A DNA stretch of 64,000 nucleotides, from positions 1-64,000 of the forward strand of contig NZ_PENI01000033.1 of assembly GCF_003688995.1 (NCBI RefSeq). Reading direction: 5' to 3'. The position numbers and the translations under genes were made by a program. Of the stretch, positions 33,422-42,049 are shown piece after piece (position 1 is the first letter of the stretch; each line of letters starts with the position of its first letter). The notes under the pieces were generated by a model. The model did not search any database. It saw only the letters and a list, made by a program, of their open reading frames with translations, and had not been told where the DNA came from. Source of the DNA: Streptomyces shenzhenensis. GTDB taxonomy: Bacteria > Actinomycetota > Actinomycetes > Streptomycetales > Streptomycetaceae.

Positions 33422-35619
33422 TGGCACTCCGCACCCGCCGTCACGGGGCGGCGACCGGAGCCCCTGACGGCTCCCGGCGCCGCCGCCTGCCCATGCGCCT
33501 GCTGCTGCCCGTGCTCGTCCTCGTCGCCCTGATGGCGATGCTGATGCTGCGCGGCTACGTCCACAACGAGATCCTCGCCGACCACCGCATCCAGCCCGAG
33601 GCCGCCTCCGACCGGGTACCGGAGAAGATCCTCGACGGCGGCCCGGTCATCGACACCCGCGGCGGCCGCACGGGCAGCCTGCGCGTCCCCGACCACCGGC
33701 TGGTCCTCACCTTCGACGACGGCCCCGACCCGACCTGGACCCCGAAGGTCCTCGACGTACTGAAGAAGCACCACGCGCACGCCGTCTTCTTCGTCACCGG
33801 CAGCATGACCTCCCGCTACCCGGAGCTGGTCAAGCGCATGGTCGACGAGGGTCACGAGGTCGGCCTGCACACCTTCAACCACCCCGACCTCTCCTACCAG
33901 TCGAAGAAGCGCATCGACTGGGAGCTGTCCCAGAACCAGCTCGCGATCACCGGGGCCGCCGGGGTCCGCACCTCGCTCTTCCGGCCGCCGTACTCCTCCT
34001 TCGCCGACGCCATGGACAACAAGTCCTGGCCGGTCACGGAGTACATCGGCAGCCGCGGCTACATCACCGTCGTCAACAACACGGACAGCGAGGACTGGAA
34101 GAAGCCCGGCGTCGACGAGATCATCCGCCGTGCCACCCCGCACGGCGGCAAGGGCGCCATCGTCCTGATGCACGACTCCGGCGGCGACCGCCACCAGACC
34201 GTGCAGGCCCTGGACCGCTTCCTGCCCGAACTCCAGGAACGCGGCTACCGGTTCGACAACCTGACCGAGGCCCTCGGCGCGCCCAGCGCGCTCACCCCGG
34301 TCGCGGGCGCCGACCTGTGGAAGGGCAAGGCGTGGGTCCTCCTGGTCCGGGCCGCGGACGACATCACCGGTGTGCTCGTGGTCGGCCTCGCGGTGACCGG
34401 CACCCTGGTCATCGGCCGCTTCGTGCTGATGCTCCTGCTCTCCGGCGTGCACGCCCGCCGGGTGCGCCGCAAGAACTTCAGCTGGGGTCCGCCGGTGACC
34501 GAGCCCGTGTCGGTGCTCGTCCCGGCGTACAACGAGGCGAAGTGCATCGAGAACACCGTCCGCTCGCTGATGGCGAGCGAACACCCCATCGAGGTCATCG
34601 TCGTCGACGACGGTTCGACGGACGGCACGGCACGGATCGTGGAGGCGATGGGCCTGCCGAACGTGCGCGTCGTACGGCAGCTGAACGCGGGCAAGCCGGC
34701 CGCGCTCAACCGGGGCCTGGCCAACGCCCGGCACGACCTGGTCGTGATGATGGACGGCGACACCGTCTTCGAACCGGCCACGGTCCGCGAGCTGGTGCAG
34801 CCCTTCGGCGACCCGCGGGTCGGCGCGGTCGCCGGCAACGCCAAGGTCGGCAACCGCGACTCGCTGATCGGCGCCTGGCAGCACATCGAGTACGTGATGG
34901 GCTTCAACCTCGACCGGCGCATGTACGACATCCTGCGCTGCATGCCGACGATCCCCGGCGCGGTGGGCGCGTTCCGCCGCTCGGCCCTGGAACCGATCGG
35001 CGGCATGAGCGACGACACGCTGGCCGAGGACACCGACGTCACGATGGCCCTGCACCGGAACGGCTGGCGCGTCGTGTACGCCGAGAACGCCCGCGCCTGG
35101 ACCGAGGCCCCGGAGTCCGTCCAGCAGCTCTGGTCGCAGCGCTACCGCTGGTCGTACGGCACCATGCAGGCGATCTGGAAGCACCGCCGCGCCCTGGTGG
35201 AGCGGGGCCCGTCGGGCCGCTTCGGCCGGGTGGGCCTGCCGTTCGTGTCGCTGTTCATGGTCGTGGCCCCCCTGCTGGCGCCCCTGATCGACGTCTTCCT
35301 CCTGTACGGCCTGATCTTCGGCCCGACACAGAAGACGGTCGTGGCCTGGCTGGGCGTCCTGGCGATCCAGGCCGTGTGCGCGGCGTACGCGTTCCGCCTC
35401 GACCGCGAGCGCATGACCCATCTCATCTCGCTGCCCCTGCAGCAGATTCTCTACCGCCAGCTCATGTACGTCGTGCTGCTCCAGTCCTGGATCACGGCCC
35501 TCACCGGCGGCCGCCTCCGCTGGCAGAAACTACGCCGCACGGGCGCCGTCGAGGCGCCGGGCGGACCGGTGCCGCGTCAGCGGACGCGCAGCAGCAGTGA
35601 TCGGAGGCCCGTGGCATGA
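33421..35619 (+). CDS. matB: MatB-like polysaccharide deacetylase / GT2 synthase fusion
   Basis: A 732-residue bifunctional enzyme. TM1 at about 26-44; an outer NodB deacetylase domain (90-285) with metal ligands Asp100 in TFDDGPD and His150/His154 in HTFNHPD; a membrane segment (about 305-343); a cytoplasmic processive GT2 domain with DDG (396-398), DGD (445-447), ED (536-537) and QRYRW (573-577); then C-terminal membrane helices. This is the layout for making and partly de-acetylating a beta-linked poly-N-acetylhexosamine, as assigned to MatB of S. coelicolor/S. lividans. It is translationally coupled to matA (TGATG) and overlaps the acyltransferase by 4 nt. Confidence 0.85.
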   Translation: MALRTRRHGAATGAPDGSRRRRLPMRLLLPVLVLVALMAMLMLRGYVHNEILADHRIQPEAASDRVPEKILDGGPVIDTRGGRTGSLRVPDHRLVLTFDDGPDPTWTPKVLDVLKKHHAHAVFFVTGSMTSRYPELVKRMVDEGHEVGLHTFNHPDLSYQSKKRIDWELSQNQLAITGAAGVRTSLFRPPYSSFADAMDNKSWPVTEYIGSRGYITVVNNTDSEDWKKPGVDEIIRRATPHGGKGAIVLMHDSGGDRHQTVQALDRFLPELQERGYRFDNLTEALGAPSALTPVAGADLWKGKAWVLLVRAADDITGVLVVGLAVTGTLVIGRFVLMLLLSGVHARRVRRKNFSWGPPVTEPVSVLVPAYNEAKCIENTVRSLMASEHPIEVIVVDDGSTDGTARIVEAMGLPNVRVVRQLNAGKPAALNRGLANARHDLVVMMDGDTVFEPATVRELVQPFGDPRVGAVAGNAKVGNRDSLIGAWQHIEYVMGFNLDRRMYDILRCMPTIPGAVGAFRRSALEPIGGMSDDTLAEDTDVTMALHRNGWRVVYAENARAWTEAPESVQQLWSQRYRWSYGTMQAIWKHRRALVERGPSGRFGRVGLPFVSLFMVVAPLLAPLIDVFLLYGLIFGPTQKTVVAWLGVLAIQAVCAAYAFRLDRERMTHLISLPLQQILYRQLMYVVLLQSWITALTGGRLRWQKLRRTGAVEAPGGPVPRQRTRSSSDRRPVA

Positions 35620-36944
35620 CCCACGGATACACGACCGGTACCGGCACGGGCCCGGAGCCGACGCCGTCCTACGGCATTCCGCAGCAGCGGGCGACGGACC
35701 CTGCGGCCGGGGCGACGGACCCTGCGGTCGGGGCGACGCCCCCACCGCCCGTGGTCGGAGCCGCGCCCCCCGTGGCCGGGGCGGCCGCCGCCCCCAAGCC
35801 GCCCTCCGGCCGGGACCGCTATCTGGACCTGCTGCGCTCGATAGCCCTGGTCCGCGTGGTGGCCTACCACCTGTTCGGCTGGGCCTGGCTGACCGTGCTG
35901 TTCCCGTCGATGGGCGTGATGTTCGCGCTGGCCGGCTCCCTGATGGCGCGCTCGCTCAAACGCCCGGCGCTCGGTGTGATCCGCGGCCGGATCCGTCGAC
36001 TCCTGCCGCCGCTCTGGGCGTTCAGCGTGGTGGTGCTGGCGATGATGTTCGTGGGCGGCTGGAACCCGGTGAAGGACCCGGACAACGGCGGCACCTGGGG
36101 CCTCGTCAAGCTGATCAACTACATCATCCCGATCGGCGCCCCGCCCTACCCCTGGCAGATCGGCTCGAATTCGGGGCTGCTGGAGAACACCTGGGCGGTG
36201 CAGGCGGCGGGTCCGCTGTGGTACCTGCGCGCCTACCTGTGGTTCGTGGTGGCCTCCCCGCTGCTCCTGTGGGCGTTCCGGCGCGCGCCCTGGCCGACCC
36301 TGCTGGCCCCCCTCGGCCTGACCGCGATCGTCGGCACCGGACTGGTGACCATCCCGGGCGAGACGGGCAACGCGGTGACGGACTTCGCGGTCTACGGCGG
36401 CTGCTGGGTCCTGGGCTTCGCCCACCACGAGGGACTGCTGAAGCGCATCCCCCGCTACCTCGCCGTCTCCTGCTCGGCGCTGGTCATGGCCTTCGGCCTG
36501 TGGTGGGCCTCCGGCCATCTGGGCCCCGACGGCTGGGACCTGAACGACATCCCGCTGGCGCAGGCGACGTGGTCCTTCGGGTTTGTGGTCATTCTGTTGC
36601 AGTACTCGCCGTCCTGGCAGGAGCTGCCGGGCCGGCTGGCGCGCTGGGACAAGCTGGTGACGCTGTCCAACAACCGCGCGGTCACGATCTATCTGTGGCA
36701 CAACCTGCTGATCATGGCCACGGTTCCGATCATCGACCAGGCGTACAACCTCCCGTTCATGGAGAGCGAGCGGGCGACCGCCGCGCTCGACTCCACGTAC
36801 ATGCTGTGGATGTTCTTCCTGGTCTGGCCGCTGATAGGGCTGGCGATCCTCGCCTTCGGCTGGATCGAGGACTTCGCGGCGAAGCGGAGTCCGAGGCTGT
36901 GGCCCAACGGCGCGCAGCGCGCCCGGACCCGCCGCGGAGACTGA
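35616..36944 (+). CDS. Acyltransferase family 3 membrane protein
   Basis: A 442-residue integral membrane acyltransferase. Residues 1-62 are a Pro/Ala/Gly-rich cytoplasmic lead with a short repeat (ATDPAAG/ATDPAVG). About ten membrane helices follow. The family-typical start of the core is seen (RYLDLLRSIALVRVVAYHLFGWAW, with the conserved Arg and His), and RGRIRRLLPPLW is the conserved loop. It overlaps matB by 4 nt, so it probably O-acylates the Mat polysaccharide, much as IcaC/WafH-type proteins do for other polymers (inference). A strong terminator follows. Confidence 0.85.
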   Translation: MTHGYTTGTGTGPEPTPSYGIPQQRATDPAAGATDPAVGATPPPPVVGAAPPVAGAAAAPKPPSGRDRYLDLLRSIALVRVVAYHLFGWAWLTVLFPSMGVMFALAGSLMARSLKRPALGVIRGRIRRLLPPLWAFSVVVLAMMFVGGWNPVKDPDNGGTWGLVKLINYIIPIGAPPYPWQIGSNSGLLENTWAVQAAGPLWYLRAYLWFVVASPLLLWAFRRAPWPTLLAPLGLTAIVGTGLVTIPGETGNAVTDFAVYGGCWVLGFAHHEGLLKRIPRYLAVSCSALVMAFGLWWASGHLGPDGWDLNDIPLAQATWSFGFVVILLQYSPSWQELPGRLARWDKLVTLSNNRAVTIYLWHNLLIMATVPIIDQAYNLPFMESERATAALDSTYMLWMFFLVWPLIGLAILAFGWIEDFAAKRSPRLWPNGAQRARTRRGD

Positions 36945-37009
36945 CCGCCCACGCGGCAATGTCACGGAACGGTCATCAACCGCCTTGCCGGTCACGTCGA
37001 TTGGCCCCC

Positions 37010-37047
37010 CTTGCCCCGCTCTGCGCGTTCCGCGCGGGCGGGGCAAG
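37010..37047 (+). terminator. Terminator of the mat operon
   Basis: A perfect 10-bp stem (37010-37019, CTTGCCCCGC, with 37038-37047) has an inner CGCG/CGCG extension. It lies about 65 nt after the acyltransferase stop. Confidence 0.75.
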
Positions 37048-37126
37048 TCATATCGCTCTGGTGTGGCCGCGGCCGGTCCGGCTACCGTATCCGCTGCTTC
37101 GTCCACCGCCCCACCAGGAGCCCACC

Positions 37127-37780
37127 GTGACCCGCCGCCCCCGCCTGCTCACCACAGCCGCCGCCGGAGTGACGGCCGTACTGCTCCTCGCCGGGTGCGG
37201 CGGCAACGACGACACCAAGCAGAACAACAAGATCCCCGGAGCGGACACAGCCCCGGCGAAGTCCTCTTCCCCCACCTCTACGGAGCCGACGTCCCCGGAC
37301 CGCCCAAAGATCGAACTGCCGTCGGACGTGACGTACACCTTCGACTGGCCGAAGACGGGCGACCCGGACAAGGACGCCGTCCTGTCGGACAGCGAACAGT
37401 CCATCAAGGCGGTGGACCTGGCGATCGTCAACCAGGATGCGCTCGACGACGCCTATCGGTTCTATTACGAGGGCGAAGCAGCGGCTCAGACGCAACAGTT
37501 CATTGAGGCTTACGTCAAGGCACAGGCCCGTATGACGGGCAGCTACCGCTACTACAACCCGGTAGTGGACGTGAGTAGCGGCAGTACGGCGTCGCTCGTC
37601 TACTGCGAGGATCAGGGCAAGGCATACGACCTCTATCTGAAGACGAAGAAGGTCGACAAGACCCCGATCACCAAGAACAGCTACGTCCTCTACAGCAGCC
37701 AGTTGAAGAAGAACGACAAGGGTGTCTGGGTTGTCGAGAAGCTCATGTCGCAGAGGGGGAGCGCCAAGTGCCAGCCATGA
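37127..37780 (+). CDS. Secreted lipoprotein of unknown function
   Basis: 217 residues from GTG 37127, preceded by AGGAG. Lipobox LLAGC at about 20-24, then GGNDDTKQNN and a Ser/Thr/Pro-rich linker. The mature domain (about 60-217) is mixed alpha/beta (YTFDWPKTGDPDKDAVLSDSEQSIKAVD at its start) and resembles small secreted streptomycete proteins without assigned function. It overlaps the next secreted protein gene by 13 nt, so the two are co-translated. Third codon positions hold more A/T than in matB. Confidence 0.75.
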   Translation: MTRRPRLLTTAAAGVTAVLLLAGCGGNDDTKQNNKIPGADTAPAKSSSPTSTEPTSPDRPKIELPSDVTYTFDWPKTGDPDKDAVLSDSEQSIKAVDLAIVNQDALDDAYRFYYEGEAAAQTQQFIEAYVKAQARMTGSYRYYNPVVDVSSGSTASLVYCEDQGKAYDLYLKTKKVDKTPITKNSYVLYSSQLKKNDKGVWVVEKLMSQRGSAKCQP

Positions 37781-38805
37781 GTGTCGCAGCACGGTCGCTG
37801 GCCGTGCTGTCGTTGATCGGCTCGGTTCTGGTGGGCGCCGGCCCGGCCGTGGCCGACAACAAGATCGGGGGCGGCGCCCAGACACCTGCGCCCAGCGGGG
37901 AGACGTCGGGCGGTGTTGACGGCAGCACCCTCAACTCGCAGGTCGGAGTCATCGTCTACGACCGTTCCAAGAACGGGTCCGGCAGTTCTGTGGGGCCCGT
38001 GGCGTCCGCCACCACCTGGACCCCGCCGGCCTGTTGGTATGCGCCGAAGTACACGCCCGACCAGCTCAAGGCGCACCTGGAGCCGATCTGGGCCGCCGAG
38101 TCGACGGGCTACGAGTGGGACGCCCAGCAGCGTGACCGCTACGTCGAGGGCCACCCCTACACGGACTTCAACAAGGACAAGGCCGACGACGGCTATTGGT
38201 GGGACTCGTACGTCAACAGGGACTTCCCGCCGGGCTGGGACAAGTGCAAGGAGCCGTACTTCTGGGTGGACAAGGACGATCCTCCGCCGGCCGACATCCA
38301 GAATGCGGTGACCCCCAGGATCCTGGGTGAACTCGCGTACAACGAGATCCGCGTTCCCACCACGAAGGTGAACCTGGCTCCCGCGGACACGACGAAGGTC
38401 AACCTCGCCACCTGGGCCTGGCTCGACGGCGCCGAGTTCAAGCCGGTCTCGGTCACCGCGTCCATCCCGGTGCTGGGTATCTCGGCGACGACCACCGCGG
38501 AACCGGTCTCCCTGAAGATCGACCCCGGTACCGCGGACGCGGTGACCTACCCGGCGTCGGGCGTCTGCCGAATCAGCGGCGGTGGCATCGGCGAACCGTA
38601 CGCCAAGGGGAAGGCCGAGCGGACCCCACCCTGTGGGGTGAAATACCTTCGCTCGTCCGGCGATGGCTCCTATCAGCTCAGGGCCACCGTGACCTGGGAG
38701 ATCCATTGGACGGGCAGCGACGGCGACGGAGGCCCACTGCCCGACGGTACCTTCGGTGCGCCGCAGGACGTCGTTGTGCAGGAGATTCAGGCCGTCAACC
38801 GGTGA
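37768..38805 (+). CDS. Secreted protein of unknown function
   Basis: 345 residues. The GTG at 37768 is chosen because GGGGGAG ends 6 nt upstream; ATG 37777 (ATGA overlap with the previous stop) is the alternative. The signal peptide is clear (AARSLAVLSLIGSVLVGAGPAVADN). The mature part is rich in Trp, Tyr and Asp (YWWDSYVNRDFPPGWDKCKEP) and has four Cys. No family recognised. It and the preceding lipoprotein form their own unit, closed by a terminator, so they may act together at the cell surface. Confidence 0.75.
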   Translation: MPAMSVAARSLAVLSLIGSVLVGAGPAVADNKIGGGAQTPAPSGETSGGVDGSTLNSQVGVIVYDRSKNGSGSSVGPVASATTWTPPACWYAPKYTPDQLKAHLEPIWAAESTGYEWDAQQRDRYVEGHPYTDFNKDKADDGYWWDSYVNRDFPPGWDKCKEPYFWVDKDDPPPADIQNAVTPRILGELAYNEIRVPTTKVNLAPADTTKVNLATWAWLDGAEFKPVSVTASIPVLGISATTTAEPVSLKIDPGTADAVTYPASGVCRISGGGIGEPYAKGKAERTPPCGVKYLRSSGDGSYQLRATVTWEIHWTGSDGDGGPLPDGTFGAPQDVVVQEIQAVNR

Positions 38806-38829
38806 CGGGCGGCGTCGTCAAGGCGTAGG

Positions 38830-38861
38830 CCGCTCGTTTCCCCGGCCGGGGGAACGAGCGG
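38830..38861 (+). terminator. Terminator after the secreted-protein pair
   Basis: A 14-bp stem (38830-38843 with 38848-38861; one G-T wobble) around a 4-nt loop GGCC separates this pair from the WXG100-type genes. Confidence 0.75.
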
Positions 38862-38930
38862 GCCGGTGTGTCCTGGTAGCGGATAGCGTGATTCCGCTTC
38901 GTCCGAGGGCACACCAGGGGAGCGGACCGC

Positions 38931-39248
38931 ATGGCAGACCGACTGACCGTCGATGACGACGAGTTGAAGCACTTCATGAGGCTGCTGAACACGTCGAGTG
39001 ACTCGCTGAAGGGCCTGCGCAGAGCGCTGACCGACGCGACGGTCAGCGGCCTCGGCACCGACGACCTCGACGCCGCCTGCGAGGACTTCCAGGCGGACTG
39101 GAAGTACGGCACGGAGCGGATCGGCGAGCAGACCGAGTCCCTGGCGAAGATCATCGGCCGGAGCAAGGACAGTTACCGGGAGATCGACAAGGCGCTGGAG
39201 GCGGCGCTGCGGGAGAGCGCGCGCCGCACGGGCGGGGCCGTACGGTGA
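38931..39248 (+). CDS. WXG100/ESAT-6-like small protein
   Basis: 105 residues, almost entirely helical by composition, with a W-x-x-G turn (DWKYG at about 64-68) midway, the hallmark of the WXG100 helical hairpin exported by type VII secretion. The ATG at 38931 is preceded by GGGGAGC. There is no signal peptide. Its stop overlaps the next gene by 4 nt. The paired gene encodes a larger T7SS-type protein, so the two probably bind each other. No EccC/EssC secretion ATPase of the standard kind is encoded nearby. Confidence 0.75.
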   Translation: MADRLTVDDDELKHFMRLLNTSSDSLKGLRRALTDATVSGLGTDDLDAACEDFQADWKYGTERIGEQTESLAKIIGRSKDSYREIDKALEAALRESARRTGGAVR

Positions 39249-40558
39249 CCACGGCTCCCGGAGTGGAGACGGACCCGTACGCCGATTCCGCCGCGCGCCG
39301 GGGTGGCGACCTCCCGCAGGGGCGGAAGCCGACCTCGTACGGCACCGGCCCTCCGAACCTGTACCCCCACCTCGGTTTCGACCCTGCCCCGGGCGACGCC
39401 GACTCGGTGCGCGGCCTCCACAAGAAGCTGGCCTCCTGCGCCGAGGTCCTGGAGGAGACACACGGCCTGGTGACGAGGCTGATGGACGGCAGTTGCTGGA
39501 CGGGCGACGCGGCGGTCGCCTTCCGGGAGGAACTCCGGGGCGGACCGCTGGCCCTCAACCTCAGGAACGCCGCGCACTCGCTCCGCAAGGCCGCCGGGCA
39601 ACTGGTCTGCTGGGAGGGCGAACTCGACGACTTCCAACGCCGGGCCGGCCGCCTGGACGCGGACGCGCGGGACGCCCGGGAGGTCCTGGACAGGGTGAAG
39701 GGCCACGCGTCCCAGGCACGGAGCACGCCGGCCCTGACCCACGCGAACGCAGCCGTCGCGCATGCCCAGGCCGACCTCGACGCCATTCTCGGCCGGGCGA
39801 GGAAGCTCGCCGCGGAACACGAGGAGAAGGCCCGGCACCGGGCCGCCAAGATCCACGCAGCGACAAAGAAACTGGCCCCCCAGGAACCAGGCTTCTTCGA
39901 AAAGTCCCTGAACTGGCTGACCGACAACCTACCGGACATCCTCAGCTGGACCGCCGCCGTTGTCGGCATCGTCGCATTGTTCGTGATCTCAGGCGGCACA
40001 GCGGCAGCCGTTCTCCTCATGGGGGCTGCGGCCCTGAGCGCGGGTGCCTTCGCGACACGGTTGACGCGGCCGGAGGTCTGGGCGTCCCTCAAGGACGGCT
40101 TCACGAAGGGGGAACTCGACGCCGACTTCTGGAGCAATCTGATCGGCGTCACCGCGGACGGCCTGGGTGCGCTGCCGGGAATCGGAGCGGTGGGCAGGGG
40201 GACGCATGCGGCTCTGCACGGAGCGGGGGAGTCCGGCGAGGCACTCTCCCTCGGCCAGAAGCTGGCGACGTTCGGCACCGAGACCATGACGGCGGGAAGA
40301 GACCTGACAGACCTCAGGAATCCGCTGACCGAATGGGTCATCAACAAAGCACCGCGGCTGACCAGGACTGTTGAGGCCACGGAGGCGGTTGCGCCCTGGG
40401 CGGGTCTCGGTACCGCGTCCTATGGACTGTCGGCAAGTCTGGCGGATTCGCTGGACAACGACACCGCAGCGAAGATCGGTACCTTCCTGGACGGGGCCTT
40501 CCTCGGGCCAATCGACGGCGCGGAGACGGTTGAACTGGTGCGACGCGCCTTTCAGTGA
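39245..40558 (+). CDS. Putative T7SS substrate with membrane hairpin, no toxin domain visible
   Basis: 437 residues. Residues about 38-210 fit the 'putative T7SS secretion signal' layout found at the start of streptomycete polymorphic toxins: LGFDPAPGDADSVRGLHKKL, CWTGDAAVAFREEL, then a long coiled-coil. Next comes a hydrophobic hairpin (about 237-285, ILSWTAAVVGIVALFVISGG and AAAVLLMGAAALSAGAFA). After it come about 150 residues with more Gly/Ala-rich segments, and the protein stops (DGAETVELVRRAFQ) without a nuclease, deaminase or ADP-ribosyl motif. It may be a toxin-less carrier, a pore-type effector or a membrane component. Confidence 0.65.
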   Translation: MTTAPGVETDPYADSAARRGGDLPQGRKPTSYGTGPPNLYPHLGFDPAPGDADSVRGLHKKLASCAEVLEETHGLVTRLMDGSCWTGDAAVAFREELRGGPLALNLRNAAHSLRKAAGQLVCWEGELDDFQRRAGRLDADARDAREVLDRVKGHASQARSTPALTHANAAVAHAQADLDAILGRARKLAAEHEEKARHRAAKIHAATKKLAPQEPGFFEKSLNWLTDNLPDILSWTAAVVGIVALFVISGGTAAAVLLMGAAALSAGAFATRLTRPEVWASLKDGFTKGELDADFWSNLIGVTADGLGALPGIGAVGRGTHAALHGAGESGEALSLGQKLATFGTETMTAGRDLTDLRNPLTEWVINKAPRLTRTVEATEAVAPWAGLGTASYGLSASLADSLDNDTAAKIGTFLDGAFLGPIDGAETVELVRRAFQ

Positions 40559-40593
40559 CCACTCGATACGCCAATCAAAGGCCAAGGAAGAGA

Positions 40594-41304
40594 GTGAATC
40601 CGAGCATGCACCCCGCCGAATACGATCACGCCTGGGAGTGCCCGGCCACACGAGCGGCCTGGGGCAGACACATGGCGATGACCATCGCCGGACAGGCGGG
40701 GTGGATCGCCGCCTTCCCCGCGCTGCTCTACGTGATGGTGGTGTTTACATCTCCCGCGTGGGTCGTGATCTTTGCTCCGATCATCCTCTATTCCTTGTAC
40801 CGTATGGTGAATCAAGCCGGATACTTCCCCTGGGCATTCCGGATGCGTCGAATCCTTCGGCAGTATCCATGGCGGGTTCTCCAGGATGTTCCGCGCAGCC
40901 TGTCCCAGCATCCCGAGGCGAGGGACAAGGGCGCTTGGCTGGAGTTCCGCAACCCTGCAGCCCCTGGGCAGAAGGTCCCCTTGGTGTTCGTTCGGCGCCA
41001 GCGTGCGCACTGGTGGCTCAAGCGCATCGGTCATGCCCGGACCAAGCCCGATCTCAAATCTCAGATCGAACCCGTCTGGTTCGCCGGCGACCCTCGATTC
41101 CTCGGGGTCATCGCCGCACCGGGGCGTGGCGGAAAGGAGCCCAGACGCCTGCACGTGCTCTTTCAACGGCCGGTCTTCGACAGACGTCGTGCTCCGGAGA
41201 GTTGGGAAGCCGACAGCGCGGACATCGAGCGCGCACGCCGGGCAGGCGCCTTGTATCTCGACGACGCCGTGCAGCCTTTCGGACCTGGCGACGAGGGGAC
41301 GTAG
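40594..41304 (+). CDS. Two-helix membrane protein of unknown function (T7SS-type locus)
   Basis: 236 residues from GTG 40594, which has AAGGA 5 nt upstream; a GTG at 40555 overlapping the previous stop would add 13 residues. Two membrane helices near residues 28-80 (AGWIAAFPALLYVMVVF, AWVVIFAPIILYSLYRMV), then a basic cytoplasmic domain with FVRRQRAHWWLKRIGHAR and LHVLFQRPVFDRRRAP. No family recognised. GC is visibly lower: 30 and 34 of 60 bases in 40741-40800 and 40801-40860, against 45 of 60 in 39541-39600. It could be an immunity or assembly partner of the preceding protein (inference). Confidence 0.65.
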   Translation: MNPSMHPAEYDHAWECPATRAAWGRHMAMTIAGQAGWIAAFPALLYVMVVFTSPAWVVIFAPIILYSLYRMVNQAGYFPWAFRMRRILRQYPWRVLQDVPRSLSQHPEARDKGAWLEFRNPAAPGQKVPLVFVRRQRAHWWLKRIGHARTKPDLKSQIEPVWFAGDPRFLGVIAAPGRGGKEPRRLHVLFQRPVFDRRRAPESWEADSADIERARRAGALYLDDAVQPFGPGDEGT

Positions 41305-41307
41305 CCG

Positions 41308-41994
41308 ATGACGACGTGTGCACCCCGGTTCCTGCTGCATCCCAGCACGCAGGAGCCGGGGGAAGGAATCTGGTTCGGTACGCCGACGGGATTCACGGAA
41401 CTTCCCCTCGAAGCTTTCTTGGACTCGCCGGATTCCTTCGGAGCGGAAGGGCTCCACGATCCCTTGACGTCATGTCTTGCTTCGGCCCCGGACGAAGCGA
41501 CCCGCGTGCGGTTTGCGGGCCGCTTCGTCGCCGCGCAACGGATACTGCGCACGTTGTATGCGCAAGGCACCGTTCACTGCTCGATCGGAATGCATCGCGA
41601 TGACACCGGGGAGGGGAGCGGGGGCGCGTTGCTGTCTCTCTTCACAGTCGCCTGGGTGCCTACGGCCTGGGCACCTCGGAGAATCACGGTGGCCCGCTCG
41701 GTAACGCAGTCCGAGGGGCACAGCCGCATCGAGTACACGGAACTCCCCTGCGGCCCTGTTGCATTCAGCGAGAAAGTAGCCACCCCGGCCGCCGACTCAA
41801 GATTGCCCCAGAGACGATTGCTTCAAATCCACGCCTACGTCGCTCACCCCGACGGCACGAGCTTGGCCCTGCTCACCCTGAGTACCACGGCCGTGAATCA
41901 TCGCGGACACTATCGTGCGATTCTCCGTCGCATTGCGGAGCTGGTCAGTTTCGACGACCCGGGCGTACCGACGCACAGCGCTTCGGCCCAGTGA
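41308..41994 (+). CDS. Cytoplasmic protein of unknown function (T7SS-type locus)
   Basis: 228 residues, starting 3 nt after the previous stop with GAGGGGA upstream, so it belongs to the same operon. Sequence opens MTTCAPRFLLHPSTQEPGEGIWFGTPTGFTELP and has a beta-rich C-terminal half (LLQIHAYVAHPDGTSLALLTLST). No membrane segment or signal peptide. Position after WXG100-type genes would fit a secretion chaperone (EspG-like) or immunity protein, but I see no defining motif. Base composition is again less GC-rich than the surroundings. Confidence 0.65.
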   Translation: MTTCAPRFLLHPSTQEPGEGIWFGTPTGFTELPLEAFLDSPDSFGAEGLHDPLTSCLASAPDEATRVRFAGRFVAAQRILRTLYAQGTVHCSIGMHRDDTGEGSGGALLSLFTVAWVPTAWAPRRITVARSVTQSEGHSRIEYTELPCGPVAFSEKVATPAADSRLPQRRLLQIHAYVAHPDGTSLALLTLSTTAVNHRGHYRAILRRIAELVSFDDPGVPTHSASAQ

Positions 41995-42017
41995 CGACGT
42001 GGGAACGAACGCCCATG

Positions 42018-42040
42018 CCCCGGCCCTTGGTGGGCCGGGG
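42018..42040. terminator. Bidirectional terminator
   Basis: Perfect 9-bp stem CCCCGGCCC (42018-42026) with GGGCCGGGG (42032-42040) and a 5-nt loop, between convergent genes. Confidence 0.75.
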
Positions 42041-42049
42041 TTTGGGGTG

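Noticed and set aside
39245..40558. Polymorphic toxin with a C-terminal nuclease
   Set aside because: The protein ends about 150 residues after the hydrophobic hairpin with no nuclease, deaminase, ADP-ribosyltransferase or peptidase motif.
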